A DNA stretch of 64,000 bases. Source: Chitinophagaceae bacterium (GTDB lineage: Bacteria; Bacteroidota; Bacteroidia; Chitinophagales; Chitinophagaceae). The translations under genes and the position numbers were made by a program. Shown piece by piece: positions 32,864 to 43,523 of this stretch. The notes beneath the pieces are model-generated. The model was given only the letters and a program-made list of their open reading frames with translations, ran no database searches and was not told the DNA's origin. Positions within the stretch are counted from its first letter, which is position 1, and every line of letters begins with the position of its first letter. The stretch spans positions 868,001 to 932,000 of the forward strand of contig JADKKA010000018.1 of assembly GCA_016720745.1 (NCBI GenBank), given 5' to 3'.

Positions 32864-35344
32864 TTGAAATACACCATAGCTGATATTGCCCGCATCATCG
32901 ACGCCGAACAGGTGCCAAACACAGACGGGATAATCGAAAGTATCCTGCTGGATAGCCGGAAAGTGTACGAACCCGTCACCTCCGTTTTTTTTGCCCTCAA
33001 AGGTCCCCGCCGTGACGGACACCAGTTTATTCCCGAATTATACAAGAAAGGAGTCAGGTGTTTTGTAATCAGCGAACCGGTAGACCTATCAACCTGTCCC
33101 GAAGCTGTATTGCTGGAAGTGTATGATACCCTTGTGGCCTTACAATTGCTGGCGGCCCATCATCGCCGGCAATTTGATATTCCTGTAATTGGTATTACCG
33201 GAAGTAATGGGAAAACCATCATCAAAGAGTGGCTCTTCCAGTTATTGAATGAAGATTATAATATCATTCGCAGTCCCAAAAGTTATAACTCGCAAATCGG
33301 GGTACCCCTCAGTATCTGGCCAATGAATGAACAACATACCCTGGGTATTTTTGAAGCGGGTATTTCCGAACAGGGAGAAATGCTGCGACTGGAGCGGATG
33401 ATTCAGCCAACTATCGGAATTCTGAGTAATATCGGGGAAGCACACAGCGAAGGATTTATTGATGCAGACCATAAGTTCAGGGAAAAAGCTATTCTTTTCA
33501 GACATTGTCATACAGTGATTGGCCGGTCATTGGATTTCGCCAACCGCACAGAAGTACTCGATATGCTGGGAGACCAGATCAGCATACTGACCTGGGGAGA
33601 TACTGACCGTGATCATTTTCTACTGAGAGGTCATATCAAAAACGAGCAATCCACCCATATCAGCCTGACCTGTTCGGAAGGGCGACGCGGAATTCACCAT
33701 CCCTTTTACAGATGATGCTTCAGTAGAAAATGCCATTCACTGTTGTTGTGTTATGCTCCGCCTCGGAATAAAACCGGAGCAGATCAGCCAGCGCATGAAC
33801 AGGCTGCACCCGGTGAATATGCGGCTGGAACTGAAAAAAGGGATCAACCAGTGCGTGGTGATCAACGACAGTTACAGTACTGATATCAGTTCACTGGAAA
33901 TTGCATTGGGATTTCTGGATCAGCAAAGTGCAGGGATCCGCAAAACAGTAATCCTCTCTGACTTTCTGCAAAGTGCATTACCTGACCATGAATTGTATAG
34001 TCAGGTAGCAGAAAAACTGATCGGCACAAGGTGAATAGACTGATTGCCATTGGAGAAAAAATTTCAGCATACTTACCACAGGTTGTTTCCAAACCGGATA
34101 TCGGGGAATTATTTTTTTATAAAAACACACCCGATTTTACAGAATCATTCCGGCATTCCCATTTCAGGGATGAAGCCATACTGGTAAAGGGTGCCAGGAT
34201 TTTTTCTTTTGAACGTATTGTACAGTTGCTGGAACTCAAGGCGCATCAAACTGTGCTGGAGATCAACCTGTCTGCCATTGCCCATAACCTTAAAATTTAT
34301 CAGCAGCTCATCAGGCCCCATACCCGGATCATGGCCATGGTTAAAGCATTTGCCTATGGCAGCGGTGGTGCAGAAATCGCAGGTATACTGCAGTACCATA
34401 AAGCAGATTACCTGGCAGTGGCTTATACAGATGAAGGAGTGGAACTGCGGAAAGCAGGGATCCGTTTGCCGGTGATGGTGATGAACCCGGATGAAACTTC
34501 ATTTGAATTACTGACCAGTTACCGGCTTGAACCGGAGTTATATTCCCTTGATCTGCTGCAGGCATTTGATCAGTATTTAAGACAGGAAGGCATTCAGCAA
34601 TATCCCATTCATATTGAAATTGAAACAGGCATGAACCGCCTGGGTATCCCTGCCGGAGACATGGACAAACTGGCGAATATCCTCTTGTCCACTTCTTCTT
34701 TTTCCCTGCAAACTGTCTTTTCGCACCTGGCCGCCAGTGAGGAAGCAGCCAATGATGAGTTTACAGCAAAACAGTTTGCCTTGTTTCAACAAGCAGCGGA
34801 TGAACTGCAGCAAAAAACCGGCTACCGTTTTCTCCGGCATATTGCCAATTCTGCAGCGGCAGTAAGACACCCGGAATTACAACTGGATATGATCCGTTTG
34901 GGGATTGGTTTGTATGGAGTTGACAGTTCCCGGTCCGGACAACTGAATCTGCAAACAGTTGCCACCTTAAAATCAAGTATTGCCCAATTGAAAAAAGTAG
35001 CCAGTGGTGAATCCGTAAGTTATAACAGAAAAGGAATGATGGATCATGATGCATTGATTGCCACGATCCGGCTGGGTTATGCGGATGGTTATCCAAGAAG
35101 ACTGGGTAATGGTGCCGGCAAAGTATTGATCAAAGGACAGGAGGCAAGGGTGATTGGAACTGTTTGCATGGATATGTTTATGGTGGATGTGAGCGGAATT
35201 CCCGGGGTTAAAGAAGGGGATGAAGTAATTATATTCGGTCCTGAACTGCCGGTGGAAAGCCTGGCAGCAGCGGCCGGAACAATCCCTTATGAAATAATGA
35301 CCGGCATTTCTCAAAGAGTACGAAGGGTTTATTTCCAGGAATGA
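32864..35344 (+). CDS. Bifunctional MurF ligase / alanine racemase fusion (frame broken twice)
   Basis: The first half is MurF, which adds D-Ala-D-Ala to UDP-MurNAc-tripeptide. Its ATP loop is in VIGITGSNGKTIIKEWLFQL, and DSYSTDISSLEIALGFL is typical. The second half is a PLP alanine racemase: MVKAFAYGSGG (PLP Lys), IGLYGVDSS, GYADGYPRRLGNG and VCMDMFMVDVS. Two breaks interrupt the MurF half. Removing one G at 33680-33682 gives SEGDAEFTIPFTDDASVENA; adding one A at 34028-34029 gives LIGTKVNRLIAIGEK. The restored length is about 827 residues. The start is probably the TTG at 32864 (MKYTIADIARII), near the stop of terC. The fusion is a known Bacteroidota architecture, supplying D-Ala and using it in one protein. 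Confidence 0.9.
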
Positions 35345-35384
35345 CCTTTAACAGAATCCAAAATGACCGGGCAGCCTAAAACTG

Positions 35385-35392
35385 TATATTTG
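35385..35392 (+). promoter_or_regulatory. Putative -7 promoter element (TATATTTG) directly before lspA
   Basis: It matches TAnnTTTG and ends 5 bases before the lspA ATG, so the transcript would be leaderless or nearly so. Confidence 0.5.
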
Positions 35393-35397
35393 CAGCT

Positions 35398-36078
35398 ATG
35401 ATAAAATCCCTGAAGATCAGGCATGTCATACTGATCATTGCGGCGATCATTTTAGTTGACCAGTTCCTGAAGATCTGGATCAAAACGCATTATCCTACCG
35501 GAGAGGTTTACAGGGTATTCGGGATGGACTGGTTCAGGATTCATTTTATTGAAAATCCGGGTATGGCCTGGGGCTGGAAATTCGGCAATGAAACAGGCAA
35601 GGTCATCCTGACCCTGTTCCGGCTGGCAGCCGTGATTTTCGGAACCTGGTACCTGGGAAGGCTGGTGAAGCAGCGTTATAGCAGGGGATTTATTGTATGT
35701 GCCTCGCTGATCTATGCCGGTGCACTGGGCAACCTGATTGATAGTATGTTTTACGGGATGATTTTCGACAAAGGACTCACTTATGATCCTGCTATCAGTG
35801 ATTACCTTCAATACTCAGGCGTGGCCAGTGTATCTTCCAATGGCTATTCTTCTTTCCTGCATGGCAGCGTAGTGGATATGTTGTATTTCCCCATTTTCAA
35901 AGTGGGCAATTTCGAATTCTTCAGCGCCATCTTTAATGTGGCAGATGCTTCTATTTCTGTAGGGGTGATTACCCTGCTGATTTTCCAAAAAAGATTTTTC
36001 AGAAAAGCAGTTTCTGATCAGCCGTCCGCTTCCATTGAAACCAATACGGAAGTCAGCGATAAAGTACAGGTATCATAA
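35398..36078 (+). CDS. lspA: Lipoprotein signal peptidase
   Basis: This 226-residue inner-membrane aspartic protease cleaves lipoprotein signal peptides. Four membrane segments are visible (HVILIIAAIILVDQFLKIWI first). Conserved boxes are FIENPGMAWG, GALGNLIDSMFYG, FLHGSVVDMLYFP and FNVADASISVGV, with the two catalytic Asp in VVDML and NVADAS. An insertion between the third and fourth boxes and a polar C-terminal tail make it longer than the 160 residues of Proteobacteria, as is usual in Bacteroidota. Many lipoproteins in this window would be its substrates. Confidence 0.95.
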   Translation: MIKSLKIRHVILIIAAIILVDQFLKIWIKTHYPTGEVYRVFGMDWFRIHFIENPGMAWGWKFGNETGKVILTLFRLAAVIFGTWYLGRLVKQRYSRGFIVCASLIYAGALGNLIDSMFYGMIFDKGLTYDPAISDYLQYSGVASVSSNGYSSFLHGSVVDMLYFPIFKVGNFEFFSAIFNVADASISVGVITLLIFQKRFFRKAVSDQPSASIETNTEVSDKVQVS

Positions 36079-36080
36079 AA

Positions 36081-36116
36081 AAACAATCTCCTTTCTATCA
36101 TCAGTGGGATTGTTTC
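36081..36116. terminator. Bidirectional terminator between lspA and the secreted protein gene
   Basis: AAACAATC / GATTGTTT arms (36081-36088 and 36108-36115) lie between converging stop codons. Confidence 0.55.
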
Positions 36117-38398
36117 AATACCGTTTTTCTCAGCATCTTTTCTTCAGCAATTACCCGGAGGTAGTATAAACCACCCGGCAATTGATCTGTGTCTACTAAT
36201 TCCAGCTTATTAGGACCCTGGCTAACCGTATACTCCCGGCTGCGGACCACTCTGCCGGCTGCATCCACCAGTTCTGCAAGGGCTTTACCGGCACGGGTAA
36301 ACAATACATCAAAGCTTAAACGGGAACTGAAGGATTGATCACAGATAAAAACATAAGTGGCCGGTTTTCATCTCCCAGCAGGATGGTTCTGGAAACAGTG
36401 GACTGGCCGGAGAGGTTCTTCATTACAATACGATAGTACACCCGTTCATTGCCACTGATGTTCATGTTTATAAAAGAATAGTGATTCGCAGGGACTGTAA
36501 TATTATTGGATCCTTCAATAATGCCAATCAATTGAAAGTTCAGACCGTCATTACTTTTTTGTACTTCAAATATCAGCGGTTCATTTTCTGATTCGGTAAT
36601 CCATTCGAGCAGATGTGCTATTCCTGAATTTTTCCCGGTAAAACGAAGGAATTTTGCTGCCAGTGGTACATCGCAGTCAATAACTTCAATGGTCACGATG
36701 CTGCCCTGGTCGGTAAAACTGCAAAGCGGATCTGTAAGATTGGCCAGTGTAGTGGATGTCACCAACCGGTACATATCTCCGTTATTGGCCGCTTGTGTTT
36801 GCCCCGGGGGAACAATATAGGTGCTGACATATTCCCATTCGGTTCCATTCCAGTAAGGAACAATGGGTCCGGCCGGAGCAGTAACATCAACCCAGTTTAC
36901 TCCGCCATCCGTACTCCGTTGCCATTTGTAATACACGTAGTTATTGTAGAATGAACGTACGGTATCGGTCATGGTCAGGATATTGCTGTCGCAAACAATC
37001 GGATTAGTGTTCGGTGTATAGATCATGGTGGGGGAGCAGGTGGCCACTGCGATATCATCAAGTGCCCAGTCGTTACCGCCGCCACCGGGTGCATTATTGA
37101 AGTACTTCAGCGTGAAACTGGTTTGGGCCGGACCGGTTAAGTAGGTGAATCCTTTTTTTACCCAGTTACCGGTATAAAGAATATTTCCTGTGGTATAATA
37201 ATCAATTCCGTTTACTTCAAAAGTAATATTGGGTGCCACTCCGGATGAATCGCCCGGGCCGGTAGGAATATAATATGGCGGACCCACTGCTGTTGGTTGC
37301 TGCTTTTCCGTTTGAATCACAGGCGCATTTGGAACAGATATTCCGCATCCAGCAGGATATTTCATAAAAAGTATTTGGACATAATCCGGTGATGGTTTGC
37401 TGGAAAGCAGAGTCAATCCGGTAGGCAGCATTTACAATCAGCATATAACCTGCATTGGGATTGGCTACCGTATCTGCAGGAGGGTTGCCGGCTGATGGTG
37501 AAGCAGCGCCGGTATGATCACCAATAATATCCCATAACTGAAATACCCGGTGAGTGGGAGTGGAGGCATCTGGTTTTGCCCAGGTATTCGAAGTGGTGTA
37601 ATTGGTACGGGTGGATGTGTTATTGGCAATGCCGTAATTGTAATCATTCGGATTGTTGGTGGTAAAAACCTGGTAAGTGTATCCGGTGGGTACATTGGCG
37701 GAAGCACCCCGGTTACGGGGTCGCCCGCTGCCAAATGTGCCATTGAACTCTGTTCCCAGGGCATTGGTGCCTACTGTATTTGAACAAATACTATAATTGG
37801 TATAAACAGCAATAGTGTTAGAGGGAAATGTAAAGGTGGCAATGGCAGAAGAACCGTTTTTGTAAGTCATGTTACCACCACCGGAACTGATAAAAGCTCC
37901 CGTCGCTGCAGTAACCCGCACACTGAAAGAAGCAATCATGATACAGGTGTTTCCAAAATTGGATGGCTTATGTGAATTGGCTACACGGCCCCTTCGGAAT
38001 GCAGTGGCTGGTGCGGCGGCACCATTAAAGCCCAGATGAATCGTGACATTGCTTCCGGTGATCCATCCCGGATCATCTCCGTAACCATCTGTAAACTGTT
38101 TGTAAATTTTTCCTTCGTTGGTAAGCACCCGGATCGTACCCGTAATAAAACTGGTACCGGCAGGAACAGCATCCTGGTAACGGCAGCTGTCATATGTTCC
38201 TGAGCGAACGACAAGTGATGCCCTGATTTCCAGCGTATCGCCTGTCTGTACTGTTCCGCCATTCAGTCCTTTAGTTACATTGATATAACTTTTCCCGAAA
38301 TCAATACTTTGGGAATACAGGATCTTGCCTGTTATTAACTGCAAAGTAGTGAAGACAAAAAACAGGATGACGGATCTTTTTGTCACTGGTTTTTTCAT
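36101..38398 (-). CDS. Large secreted protein with C-terminal type IX sorting domain (frame broken twice)
   Basis: It starts at 38398 (MKKPVTKRSVILFFVFTTLQ, signal peptide ending LYSQ). Repeats of Gly/Ser/Thr-rich beta-structure follow, with a lectin-like segment (YEISCWMRNICSKCACDSNG to ITFEVNGIDYYTTGNILYTG, GGNDWALDDIAVATC). The C-terminus LAELVDAAGRVVRSREYTV to GGLYYLRVIAEEKMLRKTVL is a type A sorting domain of the type IX secretion system. Two breaks interrupt it. Removing one base from CCC at 37283-37285 joins NSSGPPYYIPTGPGDSS; adding one base at 36330-36331 joins SVINPFSSRLSFDVLF. The restored length is about 765 residues. It probably acts as a cell-surface or secreted adhesin-like protein; the ligand is unknown. 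Confidence 0.78.
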
Positions 38399-38571
38399 GG
38401 ATGGATTTTCAGCTATGAAGCTGAATAACATGTTAAAATTAATTGATTCAGCATCGCAAATCAATAGGAAAATGCACCTAATTTTCACGTAGTTATTATT
38501 GCAAACAACTACATGAAAACTCCTATTGTTTTTTGAAGGTTTACCGGGTATTTTTAGTTTCAAATCCAGAT

Positions 38572-40305
38572 ATGAAAAAATCCATCGTAATAACCTGCCG
38601 GTTTATTATTCCGGTTGCAATGCTGCTTTATTTTCAACAAGGCAACGCACAAAGCGAGCCTTTCAGTAGCACACAATTGGTGCCATCTTCTACTTTTAAT
38701 TTCCCTTATGAAATCACTTATGGCCCGAATGATTCACTATAGGTTACAGAGCGGGTAGGAAAAAGGGTAGTGGTTGTAAGCCCGGTAAACGGAGGCAGGA
38801 GAACGGTACTGAATCTTTCTTCGGTAGTATATCAGTCTGCCGGCCAGGATGGTTTAATGGGGCTGGCCATACATCCGCAATTCGGACTGGGAACCGGAGA
38901 AGATTTTGTTTATCTGGCGTACACTTACGATAATGATCCTGGCGTACCCGTACAAAGACGGACAAAGATTACGAGGTACACCTACACGCTTGGTAGTACC
39001 TGTGTATTAAATCCTGCATCCGCCTTTGATCTGATCAGCGGGTTGCAGGGTAGCAACGATCATAATTCCGGCCGGTTGAAAATAGGGCCGGATCTGAAAT
39101 TATATTATACCATCGGTGACCAGGGCTATAATCAGTTTGCAAATATGTGCGGTATTATCCGTTCTCTTGATTTGCCCACGGCTGCAGAAGTGGCAGCCAA
39201 TGATTATACCAAGTACCAGGGAAAAATTTTACGCATGAACCTGGATGGTACCATTCCGGCAGATAATCCGCTGATTGATCCGGACCAGGCCGGACCTGAA
39301 GCTGCAGCAAGAAGCCATATTTTTTCTTATGGACACCGGAATCCGCAAGGGCTCATCTTTGCTCCGGATGGAAAACTCTATGCGGATGAACATGGGCCTA
39401 AATCTGATGATGAAATCAACCTGGTCAGCGCAGGAAAGAACTATGGCTGGCCCAGGGTTGCCGGCTATAATGATAATGCAGCCTATGTATATGGACAATG
39501 GGGATCTTCCTCTCCCACACCCTGTGGATCTCTTTCTTATAGCGATTATACTATTCCCCGGTCCGTCCCACAATACCAGGAAAGCACCTATAGCCATCCC
39601 GATTTAACGGACCCGTTGAAAACAATTTATACGGTGCCTACCGGCTATAATTTCCAGGATCCGGCCTGCCTCGGAAATTATTTTATTTGCTGGCCTACTA
39701 TTGGCCCTTCCAGTCTGGATATTTATACAAAGGGACTGGGTGGTATTCCAGGTTGGTCCAATTCCCTGCTGGTAACCAGTTTAAAAAGAGGAAGTGTAAT
39801 AAGATACCAACTGAGTACAGATGGATTAACCATTCCCGGTTCCGGTATTGAATACTGGAACACTACCAACCGTTTCAGGGATATCGCTATTCACCCATCC
39901 GGAACAGAATTTTATGTAATTACTGATAATTCCGGATCCACATCCGGTCCCAGTTCGGGTTATACCAATACATTGGATAACCCGGGTACCATTATGAAAT
40001 ATACTTACACAGGCATATTACTTCCATTGAATGAAGATGAAAGGAATCCTGTCAGGGTTACTGATATGGTAAAGGTTTATCCAAACCCTGCTACCAATCA
40101 TATCAATATTCAGGGGAAACGTGCCTTGCAGAAACCACTCAGGGTGCAATTGTACAGTATGTCTTCGGTGCTGGTAATAGAAGTAACCAGTTTCAAAAAT
40201 GAATTCAGCATCAATATAGAGGCACTGCCAGCAGGAGTGTATCTGTTGAAATTATATAATGGCAACGGGATGGAAGTACAAACAGAAAAAATAGTGAAGT
40301 ACTGA
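38572..40305 (+). CDS. PQQ-dependent glucose/sorbosone dehydrogenase-like secreted protein with an in-frame TAG stop
   Basis: The signal peptide (MKKSIVITCRFIIPVAMLLY to NAQ) is followed by a six-bladed propeller typical of soluble glucose dehydrogenase: LMGLAIHPQFG, GPDLKLYYTIGDQGYN, GKILRMNLDGTIPADNP, FSYGHRNPQGLIFAPDGKLY, ADEHGPKSDDEINLV (His and Asp ligands) and RDIAIHPSGTEFYV. It ends with a type IX sorting domain (VKVYPNPATNHINIQG to VYLLKLYNGNG). A TAG at 38740-38742 interrupts NDSL-stop-VTERVG. The family has Trp here, so TGG changed to TAG. The frame is otherwise continuous at about 577 residues. This is a point change, not a homopolymer indel. The gene may be inactive, or the base may be an error. 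Confidence 0.85.
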
Positions 40306-40339
40306 AGTTGTTTGAAAGGCTTGAGTGACTATCAAAGCA

Positions 40340-40365
40340 AAACCCCCTCACGGGGGTTTTGTTTT
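40340..40365. terminator. Terminator after the dehydrogenase-like gene
   Basis: AAACCCCC / GGGGGTTTT arms surround TCAC, followed by GTTTT. The symmetric flanks let it serve the converging small gene too. Confidence 0.75.
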
Positions 40366-40396
40366 AGTTATGCTCAGGGTTTAAACGGATACTATT

Positions 40397-40588
40397 TTAA
40401 CCACGCGAAAAGTTTTTACGCCACTGACTTTCCTGGATATAACGGATCGCGGCCAGGCGGTCAGAAATGGCCATTCGTACTACACGACCATTCAGTCCTG
40501 AAGTACCGGAAAGCACAGCCTTTAAATAAGGGGATTTTTCTTCCTTTTTTGTTGTCGCAACAACAGGAACTGGTTCGTTCTGTTTCAT
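40397..40588 (-). CDS. Small hypothetical basic protein, 63 residues
   Basis: The ATG at 40588 gives MKQNEPVPVVATTKKEEKSP and then YLKAVLSGTSGLNGRVVRMA and ISDRLAAIRYIQESQWRKNF. The second half is an amphipathic, positively charged helix, which looks like real coding sequence. I recognise no family. It lies alone between the dehydrogenase terminator and fumC. The overlapping plus-strand frame (40312-40590) has a less protein-like composition. Confidence 0.4.
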   Translation of the reverse strand: MKQNEPVPVVATTKKEEKSPYLKAVLSGTSGLNGRVVRMAISDRLAAIRYIQESQWRKNFSRG

Positions 40589-40761
40589 AGTAGGACTTTT
40601 TTGGTTTAACAGGATAATGGATCAATTGTTTATACAAGGTAATATGATTCGTTTTCCGGATGCAAATTTTTTCCCGGAAAAATGCAGGCCGAAGGGTATA
40701 ATTTCATCTTTTACGATAGGAAAATTACCTTATTTCCGGTTCAGCCAATGCTGAATAAGTG

Positions 40762-42159
40762 TTAAATCTTACCCACCATTTTAGCCGGTATCACCCATTG
40801 GTCAAACTCCTCCGGTGTTACGTAACCGAGCTGAACCGCCATTTCTTTCAGGGTGGTGCCCTGTTTATGTGCTTTTTGAGCGATTTCCGCGGCTTTATAG
40901 TAGCCGATCTTAGTGTTCAGGGATGTCACCAGCATCAGGGAATTCTCAACATGCTTCCGGATATTGGCTTCGATGGGTTCAATTCCAACCGCACATCTGT
41001 CATTAAAGGACACACAACCATCGCCAATCAGCCTGGCACTATGCAGGAAATTATAAATCATCACCGGTTTGAAAACATTCAGTTCAAAATGACCATTGGC
41101 ACCGCCAATATTGATGGCCACATCATTTCCCAATACCTGCGCAGCGATCATGGTGAGCGCCTCACATTGGGTGGGGTTTACTTTTCCGGGCATGATAGAT
41201 GATCCGGGTTCATTATCCGGTATAAAAATCTCACCAATACCGCTCCTCGGACCGGAAGAAAGCATCCGGATATCATTGGCGATTTTCATCAGACTCACAG
41301 CCACTGTTTTCAAAGCACCATGCGCTTCTACAATTGCATCATGTGCAGCGAGTGATTCAAATTTATTATCGGCGGTTATAAAGGGTAAGCCGGTTAATTT
41401 GGCAATCTGTTTGGCTACATTTTCAGAATAACCCTCGGGTGTATTAATACCGGTACCTACCGCTGTACCACCAAGGGCCAGTTCGCTTAAGTGCGACAAA
41501 GAATTTTTAATGGCTTTCATCCCATGATCCAGTTGGGAAACATAGCCACTGAATTCCTGTCCCAGGGTCAGGGGGGTAGCATCCATGAAATGGGTTCTGC
41601 CGATCTTCACCACTTTCATGTATTTTTTACTCTTGGCCGCCAGCGTATCCCGTAGTTTCTTAATACCAGGAAGGGTGGTTTCCACCAGTATCTTATAAGC
41701 GGCAATATGCATCGCTGTAGGGAAAGTATCATTGGAAGACTGTGACTTGTTCACATCATCATTGGGATGCAGGAATTTGTCTTTATCAGTCAGCTGGCCT
41801 CCTTTCAATACATGGCCGCGGTAAGCAATTACTTCGTTTACATTCATATTGCTTTGGGTACCGCTTCCGGTTTGCCATACTACCAGAGGGAATGCATCAT
41901 CCAGTTTTCCTTTCAGGATCTCATCACAAACCTTGCCGATCAGTACCGATTTGTTTTTAGGTAAAACACCTGCTTCCTGATTGGTGATGGCAGCCGCTTT
42001 TTTCAGATAAGCAAAAGCCCGGATGATTTCTTTGGGCATCCGGTTAATATCCTGGGCGATTTTGAAATTATCAATACTGCGCTGGGTTTGTGCTCCATAA
42101 TAAGCATCTACGGGTACTTTTACCTCGCCCATGGTGTCTTTTTCAATCCTGAATTCCAT
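40762..42159 (-). CDS. fumC: Fumarate hydratase, class II
   Basis: This 465-residue enzyme interconverts fumarate and malate in the TCA cycle. The superfamily signature GSSIMPGKVNPTQCE is present, with the catalytic Ser in the preceding flexible loop. Other class II hallmarks are VWQTGSGTQSNMNVNEVIA, HPNDDVNKSQSSNDTFPTAM and GRTHFMDATPLTLGQEFSGY. It begins MEFRIEKDTMGEVKVPVDAY. The class II (iron-free) type is confirmed by length and motifs. A TACCTTTG box on the minus strand lies 81 bases upstream. Confidence 0.97.
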   Translation of the reverse strand: MEFRIEKDTMGEVKVPVDAYYGAQTQRSIDNFKIAQDINRMPKEIIRAFAYLKKAAAITNQEAGVLPKNKSVLIGKVCDEILKGKLDDAFPLVVWQTGSGTQSNMNVNEVIAYRGHVLKGGQLTDKDKFLHPNDDVNKSQSSNDTFPTAMHIAAYKILVETTLPGIKKLRDTLAAKSKKYMKVVKIGRTHFMDATPLTLGQEFSGYVSQLDHGMKAIKNSLSHLSELALGGTAVGTGINTPEGYSENVAKQIAKLTGLPFITADNKFESLAAHDAIVEAHGALKTVAVSLMKIANDIRMLSSGPRSGIGEIFIPDNEPGSSIMPGKVNPTQCEALTMIAAQVLGNDVAINIGGANGHFELNVFKPVMIYNFLHSARLIGDGCVSFNDRCAVGIEPIEANIRKHVENSLMLVTSLNTKIGYYKAAEIAQKAHKQGTTLKEMAVQLGYVTPEEFDQWVIPAKMVGKI

Positions 42160-42240
42160 AATTAACAGGTTTTATAAAGTCTTTATAAAATTTTTATGCA
42201 TTACCGGCATTGACTGCCATTGGTTTAGCGTTTGGTGCCG

Positions 42241-42248
42241 CAAAGGTA
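42241..42248 (-). promoter_or_regulatory. Putative -7 promoter element (TACCTTTG) for fumC
   Basis: It matches TAnnTTTG on the minus strand, 81 bases before the fumC ATG. Confidence 0.45.
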
Positions 42249-42418
42249 GGCCAATACCCGGATCAGATAAATGATTTTCGGTTTTTATAGTTCAGATTCC
42301 CTCATTAAATTGCCATTGCAAAAACCCTGGCCCGGATCATCCCCGCCGCTGTTGCTGCCCTTCTTTCCTTTGTAAAACCGGGATATACCAAATTCTTGAG
42401 ACAGGTTAAGCTACTTGA

Positions 42419-43513
42419 ATGAAAAAAATTCTGGGGTTCGCATTTTTGTTGATCGGTACTGCCTGCTTTGCCCAGCAGCAGACGCAAAATATTATCATCA
42501 TCACCACGGATGGCTTTCGTTGGCAGGAAGTATTCAAAGGAATGGATTCTGCTATTGCCAACCGCTCCGAATGGAATGAAGGGGACAGCAGTTATATTTT
42601 TGAAAAGTACTGGCACCCTGATCCGCAGGAGAGAAGAAAAAAACTGATGCCTTTTTTATGGTCAACCATCGCCAAAAAAGGACAGGTTTTTGGCAATCGG
42701 GATCTCGATTGCCGGATGGATAATGCCAACCCCTATTGGTTCAGTTATCCCGGATACAATGAAATCTTTACCGGTTTTCCGGATACTGCGATCAATTCAA
42801 ATAGTTTTCCTCCAAATCCGCATGTGACGGTGCTGGAATTCCTGAACCGGCAAAAAGGATTGCAAAACCGGGTGGCCGCTTTTGGCGCCTGGGAAGCTTT
42901 CGACCGGATTTTAAATGAAGAAAGAAGTGGTATACCTGTTATTTCCGGAATGAATCCTACCGGTGGTAAAACTCCAACGGTCATTGAGAAAAAACTGAAT
43001 AAAATGCTGGCGGATGCATACAAACCCTGGCACGAAGAAGAATGTTTTGATCTCTTTACCCATCATGCGGCTCTGGAATGGCTGAAAACAAGAAAGCCAA
43101 GGGTGCTGTATATTGCCTATGGTGAAACCGATGAATGGGCCCATGCCGGGAAATACCGTTCTTATCTTGATGCCGGTAAACAGGTAGATACCTGGATCAA
43201 AGAACTCTGGGATTTTGTACAAAGCGATCCGCAATACCGGAATAAAACCACGATCCTGATCACCACGGATCATGGAAGAGGGGACCTCATTAAAAAAGAA
43301 TGGACCAGTCATAACAATAAAATCCAGGACGCCCATGAAATCTGGATGGCAGTATTGGGACCTGATACCCCGGTTCGGGAGGAAGTAAAAGGTCCGGTGC
43401 AACTTTACCAGGAACAAATCGCTCAAACCATTGCCCGGTTGATGGGTAAAACCTATACGGCCCAACATCCGATCGCTGATCCTATACTGTACGTATTTAA
43501 AATGAAAAAATAA
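42419..43513 (+). CDS. Alkaline-phosphatase superfamily hydrolase (phosphodiesterase/sulfatase-like), exported
   Basis: The product has 364 residues. The signal peptide (MKKILGFAFLLIGTACFAQ) is followed by the metal-site opening NIIIITTDGFRWQEVFKGMD, in which Asp and a downstream Thr/Ser nucleophile are expected. Later come YIAYGETDEWAHAGKYRSYL and TTILITTDHGRGD, the Asp/His pairs of the two-metal alkaline phosphatase fold. This resembles type I phosphodiesterase / nucleotide pyrophosphatase relatives. The substrate is not determined. The fucosidase gene follows after 10 bases, so the two may work on the same glycan or phosphorylated sugar, by inference. Confidence 0.8.
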   Translation: MKKILGFAFLLIGTACFAQQQTQNIIIITTDGFRWQEVFKGMDSAIANRSEWNEGDSSYIFEKYWHPDPQERRKKLMPFLWSTIAKKGQVFGNRDLDCRMDNANPYWFSYPGYNEIFTGFPDTAINSNSFPPNPHVTVLEFLNRQKGLQNRVAAFGAWEAFDRILNEERSGIPVISGMNPTGGKTPTVIEKKLNKMLADAYKPWHEEECFDLFTHHAALEWLKTRKPRVLYIAYGETDEWAHAGKYRSYLDAGKQVDTWIKELWDFVQSDPQYRNKTTILITTDHGRGDLIKKEWTSHNNKIQDAHEIWMAVLGPDTPVREEVKGPVQLYQEQIAQTIARLMGKTYTAQHPIADPILYVFKMKK

Positions 43514-43523
43514 TCTAGACCAG

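Noticed and set aside
32834..35344. MurF joined to alanine racemase seen as an assembly chimera
   Set aside because: The same fusion is a known Bacteroidota architecture, and the junction is continuous after the one-base repairs.
38740..38742. TAG read as a recoded amino acid
   Set aside because: No pyrrolysine genes or recoding element is visible, and the family residue is plain Trp, one base away.
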